This document shows, in pieces, positions 53,021 through 64,000 of a stretch of 64,000 nucleotides of DNA. Location of the stretch: assembly GCA_030761205.1 (NCBI GenBank), contig JAULJL010000025.1:7445501-7509500 (forward strand), in the 5' to 3' direction. Position numbers and translations under genes: made by a program. Position 1 is the stretch's first letter, and every line of letters begins with the position of its first letter. The notes beneath the pieces were generated by a model that was not told the origin of the DNA, searched no databases, and saw nothing but the letters and a program-made list of their open reading frames with translations. The stretch comes from Fremontodendron californicum. Lineage: Eukaryota > Streptophyta > Magnoliopsida > Malvales > Malvaceae.

Positions 53021-55370
53021 CCCTAAACCAGGCAGATTCTCCTTTTCAACTTCCCGGAACGCAATGAGACTTTCACCATTCCATAGAGGGGTCTCCAAGA
53101 CTTTGTTTCGAAGGTCAGCACAAAAAGTCAACTAAAAAAAATCAGCCCCAAAAAGTCAACTCCAAGTCAAAATCAAGGTTCAAAGTTGAATTGAACAATG
53201 GCGAAAGAATTTTGATAATTCGAGGTCTACAACGAAAGATATAGAGTTCGAAAGAGGGGTTGCGGAAATTCAGTGTAAAAAAAACCTGATCCTGCAAATT
53301 TAGGGAAAAGTGTGTAAACGATCAAATCGAACGAAATTGGAAGTCCCAAATGGAATAAGATCAATAACTACAGATATTGGAAGGTCCAATTTTGGAAACG
53401 GAGTTGGAGGAAGATACGGATTGAAGGAAAATAAGGATTTAACAAGAAATTCACGAATTTGGGGAAACTGCAGAGATGGCCCAATTCGGTAAAATTGAAG
53501 CCCCAAGCCGATAAAGAATGAATAAACAAAAATAGCCCAAGGCCCAGTTTGAAGTGGATCCCAAGGAAGAACCGGTTAGAGGAAAAACGAAAAAACGAGA
53601 AAATTCTCAGTATTAAAAAGGGGAAAACTGACAAGAGGAGAATTTGATTGTAAAAATGGGCATTTTTTAACCAACTCAAATTCAATATATGAAAAAAGCA
53701 GTGGAAAAAGAAAATCTGGAAATCGGACCTGTTTTGAGTAAAACCGAGGTTTAAAAGGTTAAAAGGCAATATTAGAAAATCCGAGAAAAATAGTTCCCGA
53801 TCTCAAAAAATTATGAAAACTTTTAGATTTGAATTTCATATTATATGGAAAGGATCGGTGAAGAAAAATCCAGAATCGGAGCTCAAATGGAAAAAGACAA
53901 AGTTCGGGAGCACTAACTGCAAAAATCCCAAAGAAAATTTTGAGAAAATAGCAAATGAGCTCGAAAAATTATAAAATTTTTCAGATCTGATTTTATAATT
54001 TTTAGAAGATATTGGAGAAGAAAAATCCAAAATCAGAGCTCAAATGAAAAATGACAAAGTTCAGGTGCCCTAACTTGGAAAATCCCAAAGAAAATTCTGG
54101 AAAAAAATAGGAAACGAGCTCGGAAAATTATGAAAACTTTCAGATCTAAATTTTATATTTATTGGAAGAGATTGGAGAAGAGAACCTAGAATCAAAGCTA
54201 AAATTAAAAATGACAAAGTTCGGGTGCCCTAACCCGAAATTCCAAGAGAAAATTCCATGAAAAATAGGAAACAAGCTCGGAAAATTATGAAAACTTTCAG
54301 ATCTCAATTTTATATTTTATGGAAGAGATTGGAGAAAGAAAATCCAGAATCGTAGTTCAAATGAAAAAGGCTACATTTGGGAGGCACTAAACCGAAACTT
54401 TAGAAACAAATTCGGGAAAAATAGAGAATAAGCTCGAAAAAATGTGAAAACCTCTAGAACCAAGTTTTATAATGGATGGGATACGTTGGAAAAGAGAAAT
54501 CCAAAATTGGGGTCCATTGGCAATTAAATTAAGTTTGGGGGCTAAAAGGTAATTTTACCGAAGAAACCGAAAAGGGCCAATTTGCAAAATTAAAAAAAAA
54601 TGAAAAAATGAAGGAATTTCTGGAATATTCCAGGCCCTTGGCCGGCCATCTCATGGGAAAAGGATGGAGATTTGATCAATTTCATCCAATGGTCACTATC
54701 AAATGGCAAGATGTCATTTTTATTGTCTTGAAAGTGTCCTTGTCCATCCAATGGCCTAGGTGCTTTGTAAAAGATGAGTACATCCTTCAATGGCCAAGAT
54801 CAAATTGCAAGATGTCATTTTTATTGTCATGAAAATATCTTTGATCCAATGGCTTAAATGGTGGGAAAAAAGATGAGCACATCCTTATCTAAGGGTGGAC
54901 ATGCCATTCGGCCAAGGGCATGAAGGAGAGGGGAAAGCTTGTTTGATTAAGTTGGCTGGTCATTTTTTGAAGAGGAGGTAGTAGCTAAACTTGAAGGAAA
55001 AAAGAAATTTGAAAGAAAGAAAGAGAGAGCTAACCAAGGAAGCTAGGAAGGTAGCTATTCTTCCTTTGCTCTTGCATTATTTTTTCTTCTTTCTCATGCT
55101 TTGTTCCTTGCTTCCATGTGATTTCTAATCCTTTTCTTGTAAAAATAAAGGTTTTGAAATGTTTTTAATCTTTCATTTTTTCCTTTTCATAAAAAAAAAA
55201 AGATACAAAAAACAATGTTTACAAATTTTTTTTTACCATAGCCTAATCATGCTTGTGCTTGCCTTGATTTCTTGTTTTGCATGTTTGATGTGGGAAACAT
55301 AATTGTGGAAGGCTTATTTTTTTTTTATGTTCTATTTTTTTAAAAATGAATGAAATAAAAGAGGTTGAAA

Positions 55371-55622
55371 GGCTTCATGATCTTGATAAAAATCAAGTGA
55401 TCATGGTTAGGGGGCTATGTCCATTGTACCAACCATGGAGCTCACCTATATTTTTCTTAGTTTGCTTGGTTTAATTTTTGATTTTTGAGTTGGAAAGGCT
55501 TCATGTTCTTGATGAAAATCAAGTGATCATGGTTAGGGGGGCTATGTCCATTGTACCAACCATGGAGTTCACTTTCCTTATTTTTTGTTTGCTTATTTTT
55601 ATTACTTCCATGCTTGTCCATG
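55371..55622 (+). repeat. 126-base tandem duplication in B LTR
   Basis: Two copies with aaaatcaagtgatcatggtt and gtccattgtaccaaccatgg start at 55371 and 55497. Confidence 0.9.
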
Positions 55623-57720
55623 CATCTTTGGTCATGTTTCCTTGCACTATTTTCATGCCATACTAGTTTTTGCATCATATTCATGGCATGTTAGCTTCCT
55701 ACACCATTTGGCCATCCCATGTATTTTAGGTTCATGCCATGCCTTGCATCATATTTGGTTATGTCATGCATCTTAGGTCATGTAGCTATGTCATTTAACA
55801 TTTTGTGTTCATGACATGTCTTGCATCATTTTTAGCCAAACCATGTATTTTAGATCTATGCCATGCCATGCCTTGCATCATATTTGATTATGTCATGCAT
55901 CTTAGGTCATGTAGCTATGTCATGCATCTTAGGTCATGATCTATGTCATCTTAGAATAGGTCGTTTTAAGCCATGCCAAGTCATTTTAGTGGTTAGGTCA
56001 TTTTTATGCCATTTCATTTTCTAGGTCATTTAGAGTCTAGGTCCTTTTCATACCATGTCATCATTTTATGCCATGTCACCTAGGCTATGTGATCCATATA
56101 ACATGTCATGCTATGTCATTTTCCATGTCATTTATAGTTTAAGTGCATTTTCATGCCATGTCATTCATGCCATGCCTTGCATCATTTTCATGTCATTCGA
56201 CCATGCTACACCCTTTAGAGTCTAGGTCCTTTACATGTCATGTCATCATTTTATGCCATGTCATCTATGCCATCCCATGTCATTCATATAACATTTCATG
56301 CCATGTCATTTTTCATGTCATTTATAGTCTAGGTGTATTTTCATGCCTTCCATTCATGTCATTATCATCATTCCATGTCATTCGGCCATTCACATGCCAT
56401 GTCATCCTTATGCCATGTCATTATCTCATCTTCCATGATTACAATAAAATGCTTATCATGTTTTAGTAATCATGCATGCCTTAATGTCAATTTGCATATT
56501 CATAACATTTTAATAAATTAGGCAATATTCTCGAATTTAAATAATTCATGATTTTCTCTGCTAGGTCTACCGGGGAGGATATCATTAATTATTATTAACA
56601 AAGGAATATCCTTTTCTAAAATAAGGGTGCTTCAGAGAATTTCGAAATAAATAAAACTTTCTATGTTTTTCCGGGCTTGTCGGGGAACATGAAAAGATTT
56701 TGGTGTTAATAAATTCTGAGTCATTCTCAAATAAATTCATAAATATGTTATGTCACTTAGATTTTGCCATGCCAAGTATGCCATGCCATGTCATTCATAC
56801 ATATGCTATATCATTTAGATTTTGCCGTGTCAAGCATGTCATGTCATTCATTCACATGCCATGTCATCATTATTTATGCCATGTCATTCAGCCATACCAT
56901 GTCATCTTGTCATGCCATGTCATTTTGTTTGCTATGTCGATTTCATTCACATGACATTCATTCTTATGCCATGTCATTCATATGCCATGTCATTCTTATG
57001 TCATGTCATTCATATGCCATGTCATTTTGTTTTCCATGTCGATTTCATTCACATGACATTCATTATTATGCCATGTCATTTTGTTTGCTATACCGATTTC
57101 ATTCAGAAAACATTCATTCTTATGCCATGTCATTCATATTCCATGTCATTTTGTTTGCCATGTCGATTTCATTCACATGACATTCATTCTTATGCCATGT
57201 CATTTTGTCTTCCATGTCGATTTCATTCACATGACATTCATTCTTATGCCATGTCATTCATATGCCATGTTATTTTGTTTGCCATGTCGATTTCATTCAC
57301 ATGACATTCATTCTTATGCCATGTCATTCATATGCCATGTTATTTTGTTTGCCATGTCGATTTCATTCACATGACATTCATTTTTATGCCATGTCATTCA
57401 TATGCCATGTTATTTTGTTTGCTATGTCGATTTCATTCACATAACATTTATTCTTACGCCATGTCATTCATATGTCTTGTCATTTTGTCATGCCATGTCA
57501 TTTTGTTTTCCATGTCGATTTCATTCACATGACATTCATTCTTATGACATGTCATTAATATGCCATGTCATTTTGTTTGCCATGTCGATTTCATTCACAT
57601 GACATTCATTTCTTTATGCTATGTCATGTAAACTTTTGCCATGTCTAGCATGTCATTATTTCTTGTACCATGCCATAATAAAATGCTTCCCATGCCATGA
57701 TAAATAAGCATGTTTATTTC
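55600..57720 (+). repeat. CATGTCATT-rich tandem array in B LTR, with a 70-base core
   Basis: Irregular catgccatgtcatt repeats run from 55600. From about 56930 to 57620 they settle into a 70-base unit with gccatgtcgatttcattcac (for example steps at 57244, 57314, 57384). A reverse-oriented array of the same type begins at 63600. Several open frames fall here only because the repeat lacks stops in those frames. Confidence 0.9.
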
Positions 57721-57779
57721 ATTTTCATCTTAGCAGCATTTTTGCATACTCATGGTTATTCTCAATAATTTTTCAAATA

Positions 57780-57784
57780 CATGG
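57780..57784. repeat. Left target-site duplication of the solo LTR (CATGG)
   Basis: An exact repeat is at 62871-62875. Confidence 0.95.
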
Positions 57785-60700
57785 TGTAGACACCTAATTT
57801 TGTCCGGACCACTAAAACAGGTATGTTTTCTTCCTAAATTGATGTTTCAGAATGTAAAAAGACTTTTTTCATCCTGCAGGTGGTAGTCCGAGACTTAGTT
57901 TAAGAGGGCGAGCATAAAAAGTCAAACTTGAAAAAAGTCAACCTGAAAAAGTCAACCCCAGAAAGTCAATTACTGAAAAAGTCAACCCACTTTCAAAATC
58001 AAGATTTGAAATTCAATTGAAAAATGGCAAAAATTTTTTGATAATCCGAGGTCTACATTGAAAGATATGGAGTTCGGAAGTTGGGTTATGCAAATTCAAT
58101 AGAAAGGAAACCCTAATCCGGGAAATTTGGGGAAAATGCTTAAACGATCGAATTGGTCAAAATTGATTCCAAATGAAAGATAAGCACTGACTACGGGTAA
58201 TAGAGAAGCCACTTGAAAGAAAAAATGAAAGAAAAGTCAATCCGGGAGAAAACCGAGAATTAGGGTTTTTGGTGGATTTCGGTGAAATCGGGAAGGATTA
58301 CAGAAATAGCCTGACTTGGTAAGATTAAAACCCCAATGGGTGATGAATGATTAAAAAAAGATAGCCTAAGGCTCAGTTTGAAGAAAATCTGAAAAACAGA
58401 CTTGTTTTGAGCAAAACTGGGTTTTGGAAGCAAAAGGGCAAAATTGGAAAATTTGGGAAAAATAGCAAATGGACTCCAAAAATTTTGAAAATTTGTTAAT
58501 CTATTTTTTAAATTATTTTCAAGAGACTGGCGAAAGAAAATCTTGATTCGGAGTTCATTTGCAAAATGGCCAAATCTTGGGGCTCCAATGCAATAATTCC
58601 AGAAGAAAAATCCAGAAAAAGTAGCAAATGGACTCCAAAAATTCTGAAATTTTGCAAATCTCATTTTTAAATTATTTGGAAGATATTGACGAAAGAAAAT
58701 CTTGATTCGGAGTTCGTTTGCAAAATGGCCAAATCTCGGGCCTCCTATGCAGTAATTAAAGCAGATAAATCCCGAAAAAATACCAAATGAGTTTCAAAAA
58801 TTATGAAAACTTCCAGATCACACTTTTAAATTATTTGGAAGAGATTGGTCAAGAAAAATCTTGATTTGGAGCTCGTTTAAAAAATGGTAAAATGTAGGGG
58901 CATAAAAAGGCATTTTTGGAAGAAAAAAATCCAAATAAATAGCAAACGGAGTCAAAATTTTTTGAAAACTTCCAGAATTCAATATTTTATTATTTTAAAA
59001 TTATTAAAAAAGGAAAATTTGAATTTGTAGTCTTTTTTCCATTTATTTGCATCTGGGGGGCAAAACGGTCATTTTACCCAAGCACCGAAAAGGGCTTTTC
59101 TTGCCTTTCAAAAAAATCAGAATTGGGTTGGAAAAGAGAGTTTTGGCCAGCCAAGGCCCAAGGGAGGGAAGAAGCTTCTGATTTTTCAATTAAAAGGTCA
59201 AGAATTAAGAGTTAGTTAGTGATTTTTTTGATCAAGCCATTGCAAATAAGCCACATGGGTCAATGCATGAAGAGGGAGAGTGTCAACATTATTCTTGAAC
59301 AGCTGTAATTATGGACAGCTGATGGCCTAATCTAAGGGTGATAATTTCATAATTTTTCACCTTGGATCACTAGCCCTTGGATGGAAATTAGTTGGGAGTA
59401 AAAATGACAACATCCTAGGGAAGAGAGAGGTAAAATTCTGCCAGCACTATAGGGGGGATTCTAATTTTTTATTTTCAGCACTTCATTTTCAGATTCCATC
59501 TTGGTTTTTGCTTAGTTTTCTCTCATTGGTTGAAAGCAAAAAGAAAAGTTTAGAAAGGAAAGTTTGAAGAGAAAAAACATGAAACTAGCTTCTTGAGGTT
59601 GCTTTTAACACCAACTCTTGCACTTTTTTGATTTTCCATTCTTGTTTTTGCTGTTTTAATTATTATTTTGGTGGGTTTTCTTTTTAAATAAGTGTTTTTT
59701 TTTTTTTTATGTTCTTCTTAAGTTCTTTCTTCATCTCTTTCTTAAGTAATTTTTACAATTTTTTTTCCTTATTTTCATACCATGGCCGAATAGCCCAGAT
59801 TTTTTCTTATTATTGTTGCTGTTTTGCTTTGATTTATCATGATATTTTTGTTATTTTTTTAGTCTTGATGCTTTAAATCTTCTTCTACTACATATACTTG
59901 AAGCTTGTTTTAATTTGGTTGCTTTGTTTGTTGCCATTTATGAGCTAAATATCATGTTCTTGCATTTCTAATTTTCTGTTTTCATAATTTTTAAATTTGT
60001 TGATGTTTTATATTTAGCATATCAAGTGTTTGTGAAAATGCTTCTTAATTTTAATATTTCTACTTTGTGTTTGCATGATTTGAGTGTTATGTTTTAGGTG
60101 AGCATGTTAGTATATCAAGTGTTTGTGAAAATGCTTGTTAATTTTAATATCTCTACTTTGTGTTTGCATGATTTGAGTGTTATGTTTTAGTTGAGCATGT
60201 TAGTATATCAAGTGTTTGTGAAAATGCCATGCTTGTTTGGAACCTTAGGCCATTCGGCCACTTCATGTATCTAGCATTGTGTGTGCATTTTTGCTATGTT
60301 AGTTGATAGGTTTGCATTTGCATGACATTTGATTGAGTATTTAGTTTAAGTATACCAAGTGTTTGTGAAAATGCCATTCTTGTTGGAGCTTGAGGCTATT
60401 CGGCCATTTCATGTGTTTTGCTTTGTATTTTGCATTTTTGCTATGTTAGTTGATAGGTTGGCATTTGCATGACATTTGATTGAGTATTTGGTTTAAGCAT
60501 GCCTTGTATTTGTGTTATTGCCATGCATATTTTAGTTGTTAGGTTTGCTTTATTTTGCCATGCATGTCCATGCATTCTAGACTTAGGTTGCATTAAATGC
60601 CATGCAAGTTCATTTAGGTCTAGGTCACTATATTGATGCCATGCATTTTTTCCATGACATTTAGGTTAAAAACCTTGCATTTCATGCATCATATTTGCTG

Positions 60701-62870
60701 TATTTTTCATGCATTTCATGTCCATGCCACTTGACTAATGACTTATGCCAATTAATGGTTCAAAGTCATGCTCTCTTGAGTACACTTGTGGAAAATTAAG
60801 GTTTGTCAAATTGATTATTCTACCTTTGTGATTTTTTTTACTTAGCCAATTTTTATCTAACTTTTAAAAAGTCCTAGCTACTGTTTGTGAGTCATTTTGT
60901 GAGTCTTAAATATTTTTACTTTGATTTTTAAATGATTTTATCAAAGGCAAAAATGTATTTTGGCAAAACAGTTTTTTCACCCAGCACTCGTACCTTCCCG
61001 ATTTTTCTGGGAATTCATCTTTAATAAAAAAATTAAGCTGATTTTTTCCCTTGTAGTTTTACATGTCTTGAGTCTCCAATAATAGTTTTATATTTTTTTT
61101 GAATTTTTAAAAATAGGGTAAAAAATCGTGGCTTAAAACTGGACAGTGGAGTCAGAATTGAATTTAAAGAAAAATCATTTTTCTGTTTTGGTTAAGTTAC
61201 TTAGAGGGGGCTGATTAGGAAGTTTAGCTACCGGCTTAGGGTAGTTTCTGAGCTTTTTCAAACTCTAAAAATGATTTTTTTAAGTCTCGGGTTAAGGGTG
61301 GTCAAGTCCGAAATTTTAAACTTAGAAAATTAGAGTCATTTAAAAAAGGTTTAGCCCAATTTTTTATTTTTAATCTAAGCTTTTCAAAATTGTTTTCAAA
61401 CAATCACAAAGTATTTTGGTTTTAGAATATTTAATTTGACATATTTTCCTAAAGTAGCCGGATATCTTTTTAGATATAAGGATTTCCTTAATTAAAGGAA
61501 AAAATACATTTTCATGCATTGCATTTTCCATATTCATGCATTTTACATAATATGTGATTTTTGCTATGATAATTTCTATGATATTGTTATGATTTTGAGT
61601 TATGTTATATTGTTTATTATATGATTTGGAATATTTCATGATATCCTATGCTTTTTATTTAATTATTTTTTGTTATATTATTTAGCATATACTATGTTCA
61701 TGCATAATTATTTTCATTTTTATTTCCATGCATATTATATGATAGCATTATTTTATATTCTATGTCATTTAAATTATATGCCATATCATTCATATTTGCC
61801 ATGTCATTCAAATTATTTCATTTCATATAGAGTATATTATGTTACTTAGGTCATTTCATTTCATGTTGAATATATTGTGTTACCTAGGTCATTTCATTTC
61901 ATTTAGGATATATTATGTCATTTAGGATATTTTATTTCATTTAAAATATATCATATGATTTAGGATATTACATTCCATATAGAATATATTATGTTACCTA
62001 GGTTATTTCATTTCATTTAGAATATGTCATATAACTTAGGACATTTCATTTCATTTAGAATATGCTAAGGCTTTAAAATTATATCATATCATTTAGGATG
62101 CATTATATTATTTAGATTTTGCTATGTCATTTTATTTATGTCATGCATATACATATTCATATCTTTTAAAATGTTTTCAAAAGGATAATGATTTTTCAAT
62201 AAAAATAAAGATATTCCCGAGTTAAAATAATTCATGATTTCTCTACCGGGTTTACTGGAGGGAATATTATCAGTTATCATTAATAAACGAATATCTTTCT
62301 TTCAAAAAACGAGAATGATTCGAAAAATTTTCCAAATTAATAAAAATTTCTATATTTTGCCACGTTTGTTGGGGAATATAGAAAAAATTTGAATTAATAA
62401 ATTCTAGATCATTTTCAATTAAAATAGAATTATTTTTCTTAAAATTGGGAATTAACTTAAAATACTAAATTTAAAACCGACTTTTTACAGAGATTTGAAA
62501 GAACACACGATTAATAAGGTACCGTTTATACGGGCGTTGTGGGGGTGCTAATCCTTCCCTACACGTAACAGAGTCCCGAACCTGTTTCTTTGATTTCTCT
62601 GGTTTAAAACGCAGACTTGAAATTGGTTTTAAAAAATATTTTAATTAATTTTAAAATATTTTATAAAATCGGTTTTAATAGGTGGCCAATCACACCTAAC
62701 TAAAAAAGATTGGTGGCGACTCCATGTCTTTTTTAAGGTCATTTTCAAAACCTTCATTTTTCTAGAGGAATTAAGTCGACTTTTCCTCGGTTTTTTTTTT
62801 TTTTTTTAATGTCATGCTTAACAAATAATAAAGTCTTGCGATGAGACTTGTTATTTTTTAGGTTGCGACA
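57785..62870 (+). mobile_element. Solo LTR of the E2 type
   Basis: 5086 bases from TGTAGACACC to GGTTGCGACA with CATGG on both sides and no internal region: the result of recombination between the two LTRs of a former element. The layout follows the E2 LTR, not E1: W-boxes 57916-57987 (five cores), 159-base repeats 58440-59060, TGTTTGTGAAAATGC repeats 60020-60370, 45-base repeats 61830-62070, conserved block about 62530, PBS-like 11-mer 62714-62724. It is clearly more diverged from E2 than the two E2 LTRs are from each other. Confidence 0.95.
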
Positions 62871-62875
62871 CATGG
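62871..62875. repeat. Right target-site duplication of the solo LTR (CATGG)
   Basis: Matches 57780-57784. The B LTR continues directly after it. Confidence 0.95.
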
Positions 62876-63526
62876 AAAATAAATAATATTTTTTATAAAT
62901 CAAGGTTATTCTCGAGTTAAAATAATTCATGAATTCTCTGCTGGGTCTGCTGAGGAGGACATCATTAATTATCATTAACGACGAAATATCTTTTTCAAAC
63001 AAGGATGATTTGGAGAATTTCAAAATCAAAGAAAAATTCTATATTTTGCCGAGTTTGTCGGAAAATATGGGAAATTTTACGCTAGTAAATTTCGGATCAT
63101 TTTCAAATAAAATATGAATTTTTAAGGAAATTATTTTCGAACACCAAATTTAAAATCGACTATTTCACCGAGATTCGAGATAACACATGACTAATAAGGT
63201 ACCATTTTATACGGGCGTTGTCGGGGTGCTAATCTTTCCCCGTACATAACCGACACCTGAACCCGTACTTGTTTTCACTGGTTCAAAGCGTAGACTTCGA
63301 AATTGATTTTAAAATGTTTTAATTAATTTAAAATATTTTTCAAAAAATCGGATTTAATAGGTGACCGATCACACCTAGCCAAAAAAAGATTGGTGGCGAC
63401 TCCATTATTTTTCCGAGGTTGTTTTCATACCCTCGATCTTTGTTTCAAGAGGAATTAAGTCACTTTTTCCTTTGCCTATTTTTTCCCCTCACTCGAACGA
63501 GTCCCCCCGAGGATCACGTGTCGACA
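62876..63526 (+). repeat. 3' LTR of element B, second part (U5)
   Basis: Includes the conserved block acgggcgttgtcggggtgct (about 63218), the PBS-like 11-mer (63394-63404) and the end GTGTCGACA at 63526. A diverged copy of its first 200 bases lies at 56515-56720. Confidence 0.87.
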
Positions 63527-64000
63527 CATGTATTTTAAAATCATAAAAAATGATCATGAATATGCAAAAATATTACTAAGATAAAAAATAAACAAACATG
63601 CATATTTATCATGGCATGACAAACATTTTATTATGACATGGCAAAAGAATTAATGGCATGGCATGATGACATGGCAAGATCCAAATGATATGGCCAAAAG
63701 ACGAATGACATGGCGAAATCTTAATGACATGGAGAAATCTTAATGACATGGCCAAAAGAATTAATGGAATATGAATTAATGACATGGCAAATCCTATTAT
63801 GACATGACAAAAGAATTAATGACATGGCATGCTTGACATGGCAAAATATAAATGACATGGCCAAAGAAATGAATGATGACATGGAAAAATCCTAATGACA
63901 TGGCAAATCCTATTGTGACATGGCAAAAGAATTAATGACATGGCATGCTTATCATGGCAAACATTTCATGACATGACAAATATTAACATAGCATATATGA
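63527..64000 (-). repeat. Part of a second B-type LTR, reverse orientation (target of B)
   Basis: On the minus strand this matches the B LTR around 57600-57784 (catggcatgataaataagcat region and catgtcatt repeats). It starts at catgtattttaaaat, the point homologous to the solo-LTR insertion site in B. CATGT at 63527-63531 should be the target duplication of B, but the partner copy is lost with the 5' end of B. Confidence 0.75.

Larger units (their letters stand above)
52995..57784 (+). repeat. 3' LTR of element B, first part
   Basis: Starts TGTAGACACCTAATTTTGTT. It has three W-box cores (53125-53172), about 160-base U3 repeats (53740-54520), an imperfect pair of about 90-base units (54690-54880), a 126-base tandem duplication (55371 and 55497, ggcttcatg(a/t)tcttgat), an extra copy of a U5-like segment (56515-56720) and the catgtcatt array. 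It is interrupted at CATGG by the solo LTR and resumes at 62876. Confidence 0.87.
48297..63526 (+). mobile_element. Element B: 5'-truncated Tat-type retrotransposon with nested solo LTR
   Basis: It comprises pol from the RT end to the integrase stop, the 3' UTR, PPT and 3' LTR. The 5' part is lost at an abrupt junction with the LTR of element C in head-to-head orientation. Its LTR (about 5.44 kb after removing the nested solo LTR) is clearly related to, but strongly diverged from, the E1/E2 LTRs. Confidence 0.85.

Noticed and set aside
56764..57602. Overlapping frames rich in MPCHSYAMSF-like repeats
   Set aside because: By-products of the catgtcatt tandem array.

Overview
The window is a heterochromatin-like stretch of a plant nuclear genome, most likely a dicot, made almost entirely of nested, very large Ty3/gypsy LTR retrotransposons of the Tat/Ogre type. 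I found no host gene, tRNA, rRNA or CRISPR array. The Tat assignment rests on a second, archaeal-type RNase H between RNase H and integrase, a DUF7745-like ORF1 upstream of gag, a G-patch next to the protease, a PBS beginning TGGCGACTCC (close to the 3' end of plant tRNA-Arg), LTRs of about 5 kb opening TGTAGACACC, and long 3' UTRs carrying minisatellites.

I use four element names. Element C (minus strand, oldest) has a decayed gag-pol at 1-7656. Its ORF1, leader, PBS and truncated 5' LTR lie at 46012-48296. The second half of its ORF1 and the spacer behind it (about 7718-8041 plus 44886-46010) are inverted relative to the rest of C. Element E2 (plus strand, 8042-44880, about 19.0 kb without its insert) sits inside ORF1 of C with target duplication CCGAC/CCAAC. 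E2 has 5.3-kb LTRs and no pol; it encodes only capsid-less Gag-like proteins. Element E1 (minus strand, 9638-27508, 17.9 kb) sits inside the 5' LTR of E2 with a perfect duplication, GGCTA. It has 4.76-kb LTRs and one uninterrupted gag ORF, also without pol. The insertion order C, then E2, then E1 follows from the nesting.

To the right, 48297-63526 is element B (plus strand). It is a 5'-truncated pol (RNase H to integrase, decayed), a 3' UTR with minisatellites, a PPT and a diverged 3' LTR (52995-63526). That LTR is itself interrupted by a solo LTR of the E2 type (57785-62870, duplication CATGG). From 63527 to the end lies a reverse-oriented piece of a second B-type LTR, apparently the target into which B inserted.

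E1, E2 and C share the leader downstream of the PBS. E1, E2 and B share the PPT region, and all share LTR end sequences. This fits gag-only and capsid-less elements using the proteins of pol-bearing relatives in trans. Features that look functional and deserve attention are W-box clusters in every LTR U3 seen, an inverted repeat that would put the PPT in a hairpin loop, a conserved 11-base copy of the PBS start inside U5, a conserved two-copy motif in the leader, and different minisatellites in the same 3' UTR slot of E1, E2 and B.
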